Shown here: one piece after another, positions 34,547 to 42,708 of the stretch
Position numbering within the stretch: position 1 is the stretch's first letter
Layout: every line of letters starts with the position of its first letter
DNA from: RPQJ01 sp963778185
GTDB taxonomy: Bacteria > Pseudomonadota > Gammaproteobacteria > Steroidobacterales > Steroidobacteraceae
Assembly (NCBI GenBank): GCA_963778185.1
Contig: CAVZTF010000003.1
Coordinates: 1,860,001-1,924,000 of the forward strand
Length of the DNA: 64,000 nucleotides
Direction: 5' to 3'
Notes under the pieces: generated by a model
What the model saw: only the letters and a program-made list of their open reading frames with translations
What the model was told of the DNA's origin: nothing
Databases searched by the model: none
Made by a program: the position numbers and the translations under genes

Positions 34547-36058
34547 CTAGCCTTCCGCGGGAGGCGTGGGCTGGCCGCCGCCGGCCCCACCGCCACGGCG
34601 CCTGCGGCGCCGCCGGGGCGCGGCTGCGTTTTCTCCGCCGCCCGGGTCTGCGGCCTGGGTCGGTGCACGGGGTTCGCTGGCAGGCGCCGGTCGGGCCGCT
34701 TCGGGCGGACGCTCGCTGCGCTGCTCCCCACGCGGCGGCCCGCGCCGTCCGTCGCGGCGATCGCCGCCGCGGCCGCCTCCGCCGTGACCCCCACCGGGGC
34801 CGCCGCGCCCTCGGCCTCCACCGGAGCCTCCGCGCGGGCCGCCGGGGCCGCCGAAGCGACGTCGTTCGCGGTGCGGCACGGTGATGTCCGCGAGCAGGTC
34901 CTCGGTCAGCGCGGCGCGCGGCAGGCTGCGGCCGATGTAACCCTCGATGTCGGGCAGCGACTGGACGTAGTCCTCGCAGCCGAGGCTGATTGCGTCGCCT
35001 TCGGCGCCGGCCCGGGCAGTGCGCCCGATGCGGTGGACGTAGTCCTCCGGGTCCTGCGGCATGTCGTAGTTGAAGACGTGACTCACGTCGGGGATGTGCA
35101 GGCCGCGCGAGGCGACGTCCGTGCCGATCAGGATCGCGAGCTCGCCGCTGTGGAAGTCGCGTATCAGGCGCAGGCGCTTCTTCTGCGGCACGTCGCCCGA
35201 GATCGCCTCGGCATTGAGCCCGTTGGCGCGCAACAGGCCCTCGAGTTCCTCGGCGCCGCGCCGGGTGTTCACGAAAATCATCGTGCGGTGCGGGTCCATG
35301 GAACGCAGCAGGCCGACCAGCAGGCGCGGCTTTTCCTCCATCGAGGGGAAGTAGATCACCTGCCGTACGCGGTCGACCGTCATCTTGTCGGGCTCGATGC
35401 GCACGAGTTCGGGGTCGTTCATGTGCTCGTAGGCGAGCTCGAGGACGCGCTGGGCGAGGGTGGCGGAGAACAGCAGGTTCAGGCGCTGGTCCGGCGCGGG
35501 CAACCGCCGCATGATGTAGCGGATGTCGGCGATGAACCCGAGGTCGAACATGCGGTCGGCCTCGTCCAGCACCAGCACCATGACCGAGCGCAGGTCGAAG
35601 ACGTGCTGCTTGTAGAAGTCGATCAGCCGGCCGGGAGTTCCGATCAGGAGGTCGACTCCTTCCTCGAGGTCGCGCCGCTGCTTCTCGTAGTCGACGCCGC
35701 CGAAGGCCAGCCCGAGCTTAAGGCCCGTGTACTGGCCGAGGATTTCGGCGTCGTGGTGGATCTGGATGGCCAGCTCGCGCGTCGGCGCGATGATGAGCGC
35801 CAGCGGGGCGTTGGCCTTGCGGGTCGGCGGCACCTCGGCGCGCAGCAGCCGCGAGTAGAGCGCGACGAGGAACGCCGCGGTCTTGCCGGTGCCGGTCTGC
35901 GCCTGGCCGGCCACGTCGCAACCGGCGAGCGCCCGCGGCAGGGTCTGGGCCTGGATCGGCGTGCAGCGCTCGAACCCTGCGTCGGCGATGCCGCGCGCCA
36001 GCGACTCGGGCAGGTTGAGGTGGTTGAAGGAGACGTCGGTCAGATGTGCTTCGGGCAT
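34547..36058 (-). CDS. rhlB: DEAD-box ATP-dependent RNA helicase RhlB
   Basis: RNA helicase of 503 residues, RNA-degradosome component in E. coli. Motifs: Q motif (F...CTPIQAQTLP), AQTGTGKT, PTRELA, TPGRLIDF, DEADRMFD, SAT, then ARGLHIPDV and HRIGRTARAG. The C-terminal 100 residues form a basic glycine/arginine-rich tail followed by proline/alanine-rich sequence. The divergent layout rhlB / trxA-rho is the gammaproteobacterial arrangement and supports the name. Start is ATG 36058. Confidence 0.96.
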   Translation of the reverse strand: MPEAHLTDVSFNHLNLPESLARGIADAGFERCTPIQAQTLPRALAGCDVAGQAQTGTGKTAAFLVALYSRLLRAEVPPTRKANAPLALIIAPTRELAIQIHHDAEILGQYTGLKLGLAFGGVDYEKQRRDLEEGVDLLIGTPGRLIDFYKQHVFDLRSVMVLVLDEADRMFDLGFIADIRYIMRRLPAPDQRLNLLFSATLAQRVLELAYEHMNDPELVRIEPDKMTVDRVRQVIYFPSMEEKPRLLVGLLRSMDPHRTMIFVNTRRGAEELEGLLRANGLNAEAISGDVPQKKRLRLIRDFHSGELAILIGTDVASRGLHIPDVSHVFNYDMPQDPEDYVHRIGRTARAGAEGDAISLGCEDYVQSLPDIEGYIGRSLPRAALTEDLLADITVPHRERRRFGGPGGPRGGSGGGRGRGGPGGGHGGGGRGGDRRDGRRGPPRGEQRSERPPEAARPAPASEPRAPTQAADPGGGENAAAPRRRRRRRGGGAGGGQPTPPAEG

Positions 36059-36351
36059 CAGATGGAATGTCGTGAAGTGTGGTCTTGCAAATTGGGCAAA
36101 AGCGGGTTCAAATAGTCCGCAACTCGCGGCTTAGGCCGCTCCCGCCATCAGTGAAGCCGGCCCGTCAGGTCCCCAAGACCCGACAACCCCGTCCGGCGCA
36201 CCGGGACTCCAGAACTCAGGGTAATCGCCAGCAATCGCACTAGTTTGCCTCACGCGGAACGCGCCGTCACCCGATAAACGCGCGCCGCCGGCAATCCCCC
36301 ACTCATCCCCCAGCCCTCAACAGCCAAAAACGCCAGCGGAGGTAGTCTCTG
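36059..36351. other. Divergent intergenic region rhlB / trxA
   Basis: About 290 bases with no convincing ORF on either strand, expected to hold the promoters of rhlB and trxA-rho. Base composition is less extreme near rhlB (36090-36120). The GGAGG at 36339-36343 serves as the trxA ribosome binding site. I could not assign a clear -35/-10 pair. Confidence 0.4.
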
Positions 36352-36678
36352 GTGAGCCAGCAGATCATCCACGTCACCGACTCGAGCTTCGAGCAGGACG
36401 TGCTCAATTCCGGAACCCCGGTGCTCCTCGACTTCTGGGCCGAATGGTGCGGTCCCTGCAAGATGATTGCGCCGATCCTCGATGAGATCGCGGTGGAATA
36501 CGCCGGCAAGGTCGTCATCGCCAAGATCAACGTCGACGAGAACCCCAAGACCCCGATGAAGTTCAACGTGCGCGGCATTCCGACCCTGATCCTGTTCAAG
36601 AACGGGCAGGCCGAGGGCCAGAAGATCGGCGCGGTGCGCAAGGCCGACGTCGCGGCCTTCCTGGACGGCAAGCTGTGA
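36352..36678 (+). CDS. trxA: Thioredoxin 1
   Basis: Thioredoxin of 108 residues with the redox motif WCGPC near residue 33, cis-proline in GIPTLILFKNG and the DFWAEWC strand. It reduces cytosolic disulfides, including ribonucleotide reductase and PAPS reductase. The GTG at 36352 follows GGAGGT nine bases upstream. Its stop overlaps the GTG start of rho by four bases. Confidence 0.97.
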   Translation: MSQQIIHVTDSSFEQDVLNSGTPVLLDFWAEWCGPCKMIAPILDEIAVEYAGKVVIAKINVDENPKTPMKFNVRGIPTLILFKNGQAEGQKIGAVRKADVAAFLDGKL

Positions 36679-38115
36679 GGGGCTACCTCGGCAACCCGGG
36701 TCGCAACCGGCCCGGCAAGCGCGGTCGCGGCGGCGGTGGCGGCGGCCCGGACGGCAATCGCGGACCGCGGATGGACGAACTGCCGCCGGACGACTTCGTC
36801 GAAGGCGAGGACCTCGACGTCATCAGCCCGGCCGAGCTCGAGGCGAGCCGCCGCTCGATGAACCTGAGCGAGCTCAAGCACAAGCCGATCCCGGAACTGC
36901 TCAAGACCGCGCAGCAGATGGGCATGGAGAACCTCGCCCGCTCGCGCAAGCAGGACATCATCTTCGCCATCCTCAAGGCCCACGCGAGGAACGGCGAGGA
37001 CATCTACGGCGACGGCGTGCTCGAGATCCTGCAGGACGGCTTCGGCTTCCTGCGCTCGCCCGAGGGCTCCTACCTCGCGGGCCCCGACGACATCTACATC
37101 AGCCCGTCGCAGATCCGGCGCTTCAACCTGCGCACCGGCGACACCATCTCGGGCCTGATCCGCCCCCCCAAGGACGGCGAGCGCTATTTCGCGCTGCTCA
37201 AGGTGGGGCAGATCAACTTCGACTCCCCCGAGAACGCGCGCAGCAAGGTCCTGTTCGAGAACCTCACCCCGCTGCATCCGACGCGCCGCTTCAAGCTCGA
37301 GCGCGGCACGGGCAGCACCGAGGACCTGACCGCGCGCATGATCGACCTGATTGCGCCGCTCGGTAAGGGCCAGCGCGGACTGATCGTCTCGCCGCCGAAA
37401 GCCGGCAAGACGATGCTGCTGCAGAACATCGCCAACTCGATCACCGGCAACCACCCCGAGGTGTACCTGATCGTGCTGCTCATCGACGAGCGGCCCGAGG
37501 AAGTCACCGAGATGTCGCGCACCGTGCGCGGCGAAGTGGTGTCCTCGACGTTCGACGAGCCCGCGAGCCGCCACGTGCAGGTGGCCGAGATGGTCATCGA
37601 GAAGGCCAAGCGGCTCGTCGAGCACAAGAAGGACGTGGTGATCCTGCTCGATTCGATCACGCGCCTCGCGCGCGCCTACAACACCGTGGTGCCGAGCTCC
37701 GGCAAGGTGCTGACGGGCGGCGTGGACGCCAACGCCCTGCAGCGCCCCAAGCGCTTCTTCGGCGCCGCGCGCAACATCGAGGAGGGCGGCAGCCTCACCA
37801 TCCTCGCCACCGCGCTGATCGACACCGGCTCGCGCATGGACGACGTGATCTACGAGGAATTCAAGGGCACCGGCAACATGCGAGATCCACCTCGACCGCC
37901 GCATCGCCGAGAAGCGCGTCTACCCGGCGTTCAACATCAACCGCTCGGGCACCCGCCGCGAGGAGCTGATCACCTCGTCGGACGAGCTGCAGAAGATCTG
38001 GATCCTGCGCAAGCTGCTGCACCCGATGGACGAACTGGCCGCGGCCGAGTTCCTCATCGACAAGATGAAGGACACCAAGACCAACGCCGAGTTCTTCGAC
38101 GCGATGAAGCGCTGA
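36675..38115 (+). CDS. rho: Transcription termination factor Rho, one-base frameshift near 3' end
   Basis: Hexameric RNA-dependent ATPase that ends transcription. From Met62 (MNLSELK) it aligns with the whole E. coli protein: N-terminal ILQDGFGFLRS and PDDIYISPSQIRRFNLR, Walker A PPKAGKT, LLIDERPEEVTEM, and STFDEPASRHVQVAEMV. A GTG start at 36675 adds 61 residues rich in Gly/Arg, then acidic. At 37881 an extra C after GGCAACATG throws the frame off. Without it the reading continues GNMEIHLDRRIAEKRVYPAFN to FFDAMKR and stops at 38115, giving 479 residues. Rho is almost always essential in this class, so an assembly error is most likely. Confidence 0.95.
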
Positions 38116-38168
38116 CCGAAGGGGCGGCGCCTGCGCGCCGCCGGGTGGATCCCGTGCAGACGACCGTC

Positions 38169-39017
38169 ATGCGGGGCATCGGCGCGATGCTGTTCGCCGT
38201 CGCGCTGTTCGCGTTCATGGACGCGATGATGAAGCTCCTCGTGGGCCACTACCCGCCGATGCAGGTGGCGAGCCTGCGCGGGCTCGCCTCCCTGCCGTTC
38301 GTGCTGCTGCCGGTCGTGCTGCGCGGAAACTACCGACGACTCGCACCGGTGCGCTGGCCGCTGCACCTGATGCGCGGCGTGCTCGGCGTCGTGATGCTGT
38401 GGGCCTTCGTCTACTCGGTGCGCGAGCTCTCGCTCGCCGACGCTTATTCCATCTTCCTGTGCGCGCCGCTCGTGGTCACTGCGCTGTCCGTGCCGCTGCT
38501 CGGCGAGCGCGTCGACGCACGCCGCTGGGTGGCGATCGGCGTGGGCATGGCCGGCGTGCTGGTGATGCTGCGCCCGTCCGCGGGGCAGTGGCTGACGCTC
38601 GGCGGCCTGGCCGCGTTCACGTCGGCGCTGTGCTACTCGCTCAGCGCCATCTCCGTGCGCGTGCTCACCCGCACCGACACGACCGAGAGCATGGTGTTCT
38701 GGGTCATGCTGCTGCTCGCGCTCGGCGCCGGCGCACTCGCCGCGCCGTCCTGGGTGCCCGTGCGCATGGAGCACGTCCCGTGGCTGGTTGGAATCGGCGT
38801 CGTGGGGGCCGGTGGCCAGCATTTCATCACCGAAGCCTTCCGGCACGCGCCAGCCTCGGTCGTCGTGCCGTTCGAGTACACCGCGCTGCTGTGGGGCGCA
38901 GGGCTCGACTTCACCTTCTGGGGGGTATTGCCGGGCGCCGTGACGGTCGTGGGTGGCGGCGTGGTGATCGCTGCCGGGCTCTACCTGATTCGCCGGGACG
39001 CCGCGGGCCGCGGCTAG
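38169..39017 (+). CDS. EamA/DMT-family transporter
   Basis: Membrane protein of 282 residues with about ten transmembrane helices in two EamA repeats, e.g. AVALFAFMDAMMKLLVGHYPPMQVASLRGLA and, in the second, APASVVVPFEYTALLWGAGLDF. This subgroup resembles riboflavin/S-adenosylmethionine-type DMT carriers, but no substrate can be given. The ATG at 38169 was used; GTG at 38154 or 38145 is possible. A GC hairpin (38123-38142) sits between rho and this gene. Confidence 0.88.
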   Translation: MRGIGAMLFAVALFAFMDAMMKLLVGHYPPMQVASLRGLASLPFVLLPVVLRGNYRRLAPVRWPLHLMRGVLGVVMLWAFVYSVRELSLADAYSIFLCAPLVVTALSVPLLGERVDARRWVAIGVGMAGVLVMLRPSAGQWLTLGGLAAFTSALCYSLSAISVRVLTRTDTTESMVFWVMLLLALGAGALAAPSWVPVRMEHVPWLVGIGVVGAGGQHFITEAFRHAPASVVVPFEYTALLWGAGLDFTFWGVLPGAVTVVGGGVVIAAGLYLIRRDAAGRG

Positions 39018-39028
39018 CCGTCTGCCGA

Positions 39029-39059
39029 TTGGCGAACCCGCGCGCTCGTCCCTTAGAAT
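39029..39059 (+). promoter_or_regulatory. Possible promoter of the heptose operon
   Basis: TTGGCG (39029-39034) and TAGAAT (39054-39059) are 19 bases apart, ending 31 bases before the hldD ATG. The -10 is good and the spacing is long, so confidence is limited. Confidence 0.35.
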
Positions 39060-39090
39060 GGGTTTTTCGGCGCGGGCGCGGAGCGCACAG

Positions 39091-40071
39091 ATGATCCTGG
39101 TCACCGGCGGCGCCGGATTCATCGGTTCGAACGTCGTCGCCGCGCTCTGCGAGCGAGGTCGGCCGGTCGCCGTGTGCGACCGGCTGCGCAGCAACGACAA
39201 GTGGCGCAACGTCGCCAAGGCCGATTTCAGCGATCTGGTGGCGCCCGAGGCGCTCGACCAGTGGCTCGCGGGGCGCGGCAGTCTCGACGCGGTCATCCAC
39301 ATGGGCGCGATCTCCTCGACCACCGAGCGCGACGCGGATCTCGTCTTCGACGTCAACGTGCGGCTCAGCACGCGGCTGTGGGACTGGTGCGCCGCTCACG
39401 GCACGCCGTTCGTCTATGCATCGTCGGCCGCGACGTACGGTGCCGGCGAGCACGGCTTCGACGACGACCTCGGCCGCGACGCGCTCGCGAGGTTGCGGCC
39501 GCTGAACGCGTACGGCTGGAGCAAGCATTACTTCGACCGGCGGGTGGTCGCGGCGGTCGAGGCGGGAGCCGCCGCGCCGCCGCAGTGGGTCGGCCTCAAG
39601 TTCTTCAACGTGTACGGTCCGAACGAGTACCACAAGGGTGGGATGCAGAGCGTGGTGGCGCAGAAGTACCCGCTCGTGGCGGCCGGCCAGCCGGTGTCGC
39701 TGTTCACTTCGCACAACCCCGCCTATCCCGACGGTGGGCAGATGCGCGATTTCGTCTACGTCGAGGACTGCGTGGACGTCATCCTGTGGCTGCTCGATCA
39801 CCCGCGGGTGAACGGGCTCTTCAACCTCGGCACCGGCCGCCCGCGCAGCTTCGCCGACCTGGCGCGCGCGATCGCCGCGGCCGCCGGCGTGCCGTCGCGG
39901 ATCGAGTTCGTCCCGATGCCCGAGGCGATCCGCCCGAACTACCAGTACTTCACCGAGGCGCGGATGGGCAAGCTGCGCGAGGCGGGGTACGACAGTCCCT
40001 TCACCTCGATCGAGGACGGCGTGAGTCGTTACGTCGCCCAGTACCTCGCTGTCCCGGACCGTTACCGCTGA
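39091..40071 (+). CDS. hldD: ADP-L-glycero-D-manno-heptose-6-epimerase
   Basis: NADP-dependent SDR-extended epimerase of 326 residues that converts ADP-D-glycero- to ADP-L-glycero-D-manno-heptose, the LPS inner-core precursor. It opens MILVTGGAGFIGSN. The catalytic YxxxK is in NAYGWSKHYFD. FFNVYGPNEYHKGGMQSV and FTSHNPAYPDGGQMRDFVYVED are characteristic of HldD. It is the first gene of the block hldD-gmhB-gmhA-hldE, all four steps adjacent. Confidence 0.96.
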   Translation: MILVTGGAGFIGSNVVAALCERGRPVAVCDRLRSNDKWRNVAKADFSDLVAPEALDQWLAGRGSLDAVIHMGAISSTTERDADLVFDVNVRLSTRLWDWCAAHGTPFVYASSAATYGAGEHGFDDDLGRDALARLRPLNAYGWSKHYFDRRVVAAVEAGAAAPPQWVGLKFFNVYGPNEYHKGGMQSVVAQKYPLVAAGQPVSLFTSHNPAYPDGGQMRDFVYVEDCVDVILWLLDHPRVNGLFNLGTGRPRSFADLARAIAAAAGVPSRIEFVPMPEAIRPNYQYFTEARMGKLREAGYDSPFTSIEDGVSRYVAQYLAVPDRYR

Positions 40072-40082
40072 ACGCTGCCGCC

Positions 40083-40640
40083 GTGCGCGTACGACACCTG
40101 ATCCTGGATCGGGACGGAGTGCTCAACGAGGAAGCACCCGCCCGCGGCTACGTCACGAGGCCCGAGGCCTGGCGCTGGATCCCGGGTGCGCTCGAAGCGC
40201 TCGCGTCATTTGCCCGCGCCGGCGTGCGGGTGACCGTCGCGACCAACCAGTCGGGCGTCGGGCGCGGGTTGATGACGCAGCGCGATCTCGATGAGGTCCA
40301 TGCCCGCATGCTGCGTGAGGCCCGGGTGGCGGGAGGCCGGATCGATGCGCTGTTTGCCTGCCCCCACGCACCGGACGCAGGCTGCTCCTGCCGCAAGCCG
40401 GCCTCCGGGCTGATCGAGGCCGCCGTTGCGGCCTCCGGCTTGCCGGCCGCCGAGACGCTGGCGGTGGGCGACGACGGCCGCGACCTCGTGGCTGCTCGCG
40501 GCGCGGGGGTTCCGGCCGCGCTGGTGCTCACCGGGAAGGGCAGGGCCGCATTGGCGACGCTGTCGTGGCCCGACGTCCCCGTCTATGATGACTTGATGGC
40601 GCTCGCGCGCGCGCTCGCGGCGGCAAACCCGGTGCGGTGA
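40083..40640 (+). CDS. gmhB: D-glycero-beta-D-manno-heptose-1,7-bisphosphate 7-phosphatase
   Basis: HAD phosphatase of 185 residues removing the 7-phosphate in ADP-heptose synthesis. Motif I DRDGVLN, motif II ATNQSG, and the zinc-binding cysteine loop CPHAPDAGCSCRKP are specific to GmhB/HisB-N. The catalytic loop ends GDDGRDLVAA. Start GTG 40083 comes 11 bases after the hldD stop. Its stop overlaps the GTG of gmhA. Confidence 0.94.
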   Translation: MRVRHLILDRDGVLNEEAPARGYVTRPEAWRWIPGALEALASFARAGVRVTVATNQSGVGRGLMTQRDLDEVHARMLREARVAGGRIDALFACPHAPDAGCSCRKPASGLIEAAVAASGLPAAETLAVGDDGRDLVAARGAGVPAALVLTGKGRAALATLSWPDVPVYDDLMALARALAAANPVR

Positions 40641-41233
40641 AACGACGGACCATGACGATCATCACGGCGACCTTCGAGGACCATGCCCGCGTCATGGACC
40701 GTGCCGCGGCAGAGTTGCCCGCGGTGCTCGACCGGGTCGCGGCCGAGCTGCACGCCTGCTTTGCGCGCGGCAACAAGCTGCTCGCGTGCGGCAACGGCGG
40801 GAGCGCGGCGGACGTCGAGCACCTGGTGGCGGAGCTGGTGGGCCGGTACCGCGAGGAGCGACGCGGCCTGCCCGCGGTCGCGCTCGTCGCGGGCTCCGCG
40901 ACTGTCACGGCGCTGGCCAACGACTATGGCTACGAGCGGGTGTTCGCGCGCCAGGTCGAGGCGCTCGCCGTGCCCGGCGACCTGCTGTTCGCGATCAGCA
41001 CCAGCGGCAAGTCGCCCAACGTGGTCGAGGCGGCGCGCGCGGCGCGCGCGAAGGGCTGCCGGGTCGTCGGCTTCACGGGTGGCGCGGGCGGGCCACTCGC
41101 CGTCGTGGCGGACGTCGTCGTCGCCGCCCCGTCCGGTACCACCGCGCGCATCCAGGAAGTGCACGCCTTGTGCATCCATGCGATCTGCGAGTCGCTCGAC
41201 GAGCGACTGCGGGCGTCGGAGGCCGCTCGATGA
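40637..41233 (+). CDS. gmhA: D-sedoheptulose-7-phosphate isomerase
   Basis: SIS-domain isomerase of 198 residues, the first step of ADP-heptose synthesis. Substrate loops: CGNGGSAADVEHLVAELVGR and STSGKSPNV; ARIQEVHALCIHAICESLD is the conserved C-terminal helix that carries zinc/active-site residues. The GTG at 40637 overlaps the gmhB stop (GTGA); an ATG at 40652 is an alternative. Its own stop overlaps the ATG of hldE. Confidence 0.95.
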   Translation: MKRRTMTIITATFEDHARVMDRAAAELPAVLDRVAAELHACFARGNKLLACGNGGSAADVEHLVAELVGRYREERRGLPAVALVAGSATVTALANDYGYERVFARQVEALAVPGDLLFAISTSGKSPNVVEAARAARAKGCRVVGFTGGAGGPLAVVADVVVAAPSGTTARIQEVHALCIHAICESLDERLRASEAAR

Positions 41234-42708
41234 GCGGCGCCCGGGAGCGTCCCTCGCTGCTCGAGATCCTCGACCAATGCCCCGGGCGCGAGGTCTGGAT
41301 CGTCGGCGACCTCATGCTCGACGAGTACGTGCAGGGCCCGGTCGAGCGGATCTCGCCCGAGGCGCCGGTGCCCGTCGTGCAGGTGCGTGACGTCGAGTAC
41401 CGCCTCGGTGGCGCCGCGAACGTCGCTCGCCAGATTGCGGTGCTCGGCGCGCATCCCGTGCTGTGCGGGCTCGTCGGACGCGATGACGCAGGTCGGCTGC
41501 TGCTCGAGACCTGCGAGCGCGCCGGCATCGACACCCGCGCGGTGCTCGTGCAGGAGGATCGGCGCACGACCCGCAAACTGCGCGTGCTGGGGCACGGACA
41601 GCAGCTTCTACGCCTCGACTGGGAGGACCCGCAGCCCTGCCCGCAGGAGCTGGCCGGGGAACTCGTGCGGCAGCTGCAGTCGGGGGCGCGGCCCGACGTA
41701 GTGATCCTGAGCGATTACCTGAAGGGGATGCTGTCGGACGCGATGATCGCATCGGTCATGGCGACCGCGCGCGGCGTGGGCTGCCCGGTGCTCGTGGATC
41801 CCAAGCGTCGCGACCTCACGGCCTACCGTGGCGCGACGCTGCTCACGCCGAACCTCGGCGAGCTGTCCGCAGCGGTCGGCCGGAAGATCGAACCCGACGA
41901 TACGCCGGCGATCGTCGCAGCGGCGCTGCCGCTCATCAAGGCCGCGCTGCTCGAGGCGATGCTGGTCACGCTGAGCGACCGAGGCATGTTGCTCGTCTCG
42001 TCCGACGGGACCTCGCGACACGTCCCCGCCGTACGCCGCGCGGTAGCCGACGTGACCGGCGCCGGCGACACGGTCGTGGCCGTGCTGGCCGTGACCCTCG
42101 CCGGTGGTGCGGAACTCGAGCAGGCCATGGAGATCGCCAACGTGGCGGCCGGCCTCGCAGTGGGCGAGGTGGGCGCGGTCGCGGTCGAGGCCGAGCACAT
42201 CCGCAGCGCGCTCACGGGCCAGCCGGCGGGCAAGATCCTCGGCCGCGACGAGCTCGCCACGCGCGCCGCGGGCTGGCGAGTGGCGGGCAAGCGCATCGTG
42301 TTCACCAACGGCTGCTTCGACCTGCTGCACGCAGGCCACCTTTCGCTGTTGCACGAGGCGGCGCGCCAGGGCGACGTCCTCGTGCTCGCCATCAACAGCG
42401 ACGAGTCGGTGCGCCGGCTGAAGGGACCCGAGCGGCCGATCGTGCCAGCCGTGGAACGCGCGGCGATGCTCGCGGCGCTCGCCTGCGTTGACGCCGTCAC
42501 GATCTACGACGAGGACACTCCGCTCGAGACGCTGCAGGCGGTGCGCCCGCACGTGCTGGTGAAGGGCCAGGACTACCGCCTGGAGAACGTCGTCGGCCGC
42601 GAGTACGTCGAGTCCGAGGGCGGACGCGTCACGCTCGTGCCGCTGCTGGCCGAGCGGTCCACCAGCGCACTGGTCGAGCGGATCCGCGCGGGGCGTCGTC
42701 CAGGCTAG
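41230..42708 (+). CDS. hldE: Bifunctional heptose-7-phosphate kinase / heptose-1-phosphate adenylyltransferase
   Basis: Two-domain enzyme of 492 residues. The N-terminal PfkB-type kinase (1-330) has RLGGAANVARQ and the catalytic DVTGAGDT. The C-terminal nucleotidyltransferase (about 355-492) has FTNGCFDLLHAGHLSLL, its HxGH-type motif, then LAINSDESVRRLKGPERP and VKGQDY. Together they make heptose 1,7-bisphosphate and later ADP-heptose. ATGA overlap with gmhA. The 3' end overlaps the facing GT39 gene by four bases. Confidence 0.96.
   Translation: MSGARERPSLLEILDQCPGREVWIVGDLMLDEYVQGPVERISPEAPVPVVQVRDVEYRLGGAANVARQIAVLGAHPVLCGLVGRDDAGRLLLETCERAGIDTRAVLVQEDRRTTRKLRVLGHGQQLLRLDWEDPQPCPQELAGELVRQLQSGARPDVVILSDYLKGMLSDAMIASVMATARGVGCPVLVDPKRRDLTAYRGATLLTPNLGELSAAVGRKIEPDDTPAIVAAALPLIKAALLEAMLVTLSDRGMLLVSSDGTSRHVPAVRRAVADVTGAGDTVVAVLAVTLAGGAELEQAMEIANVAAGLAVGEVGAVAVEAEHIRSALTGQPAGKILGRDELATRAAGWRVAGKRIVFTNGCFDLLHAGHLSLLHEAARQGDVLVLAINSDESVRRLKGPERPIVPAVERAAMLAALACVDAVTIYDEDTPLETLQAVRPHVLVKGQDYRLENVVGREYVESEGGRVTLVPLLAERSTSALVERIRAGRRPG

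Noticed and set aside
38123..38142. Hairpin after rho as an intrinsic terminator
   Set aside because: An 8-bp GC stem is present but no T run follows, and the next gene is in the same direction close by. It is left as a stem only.
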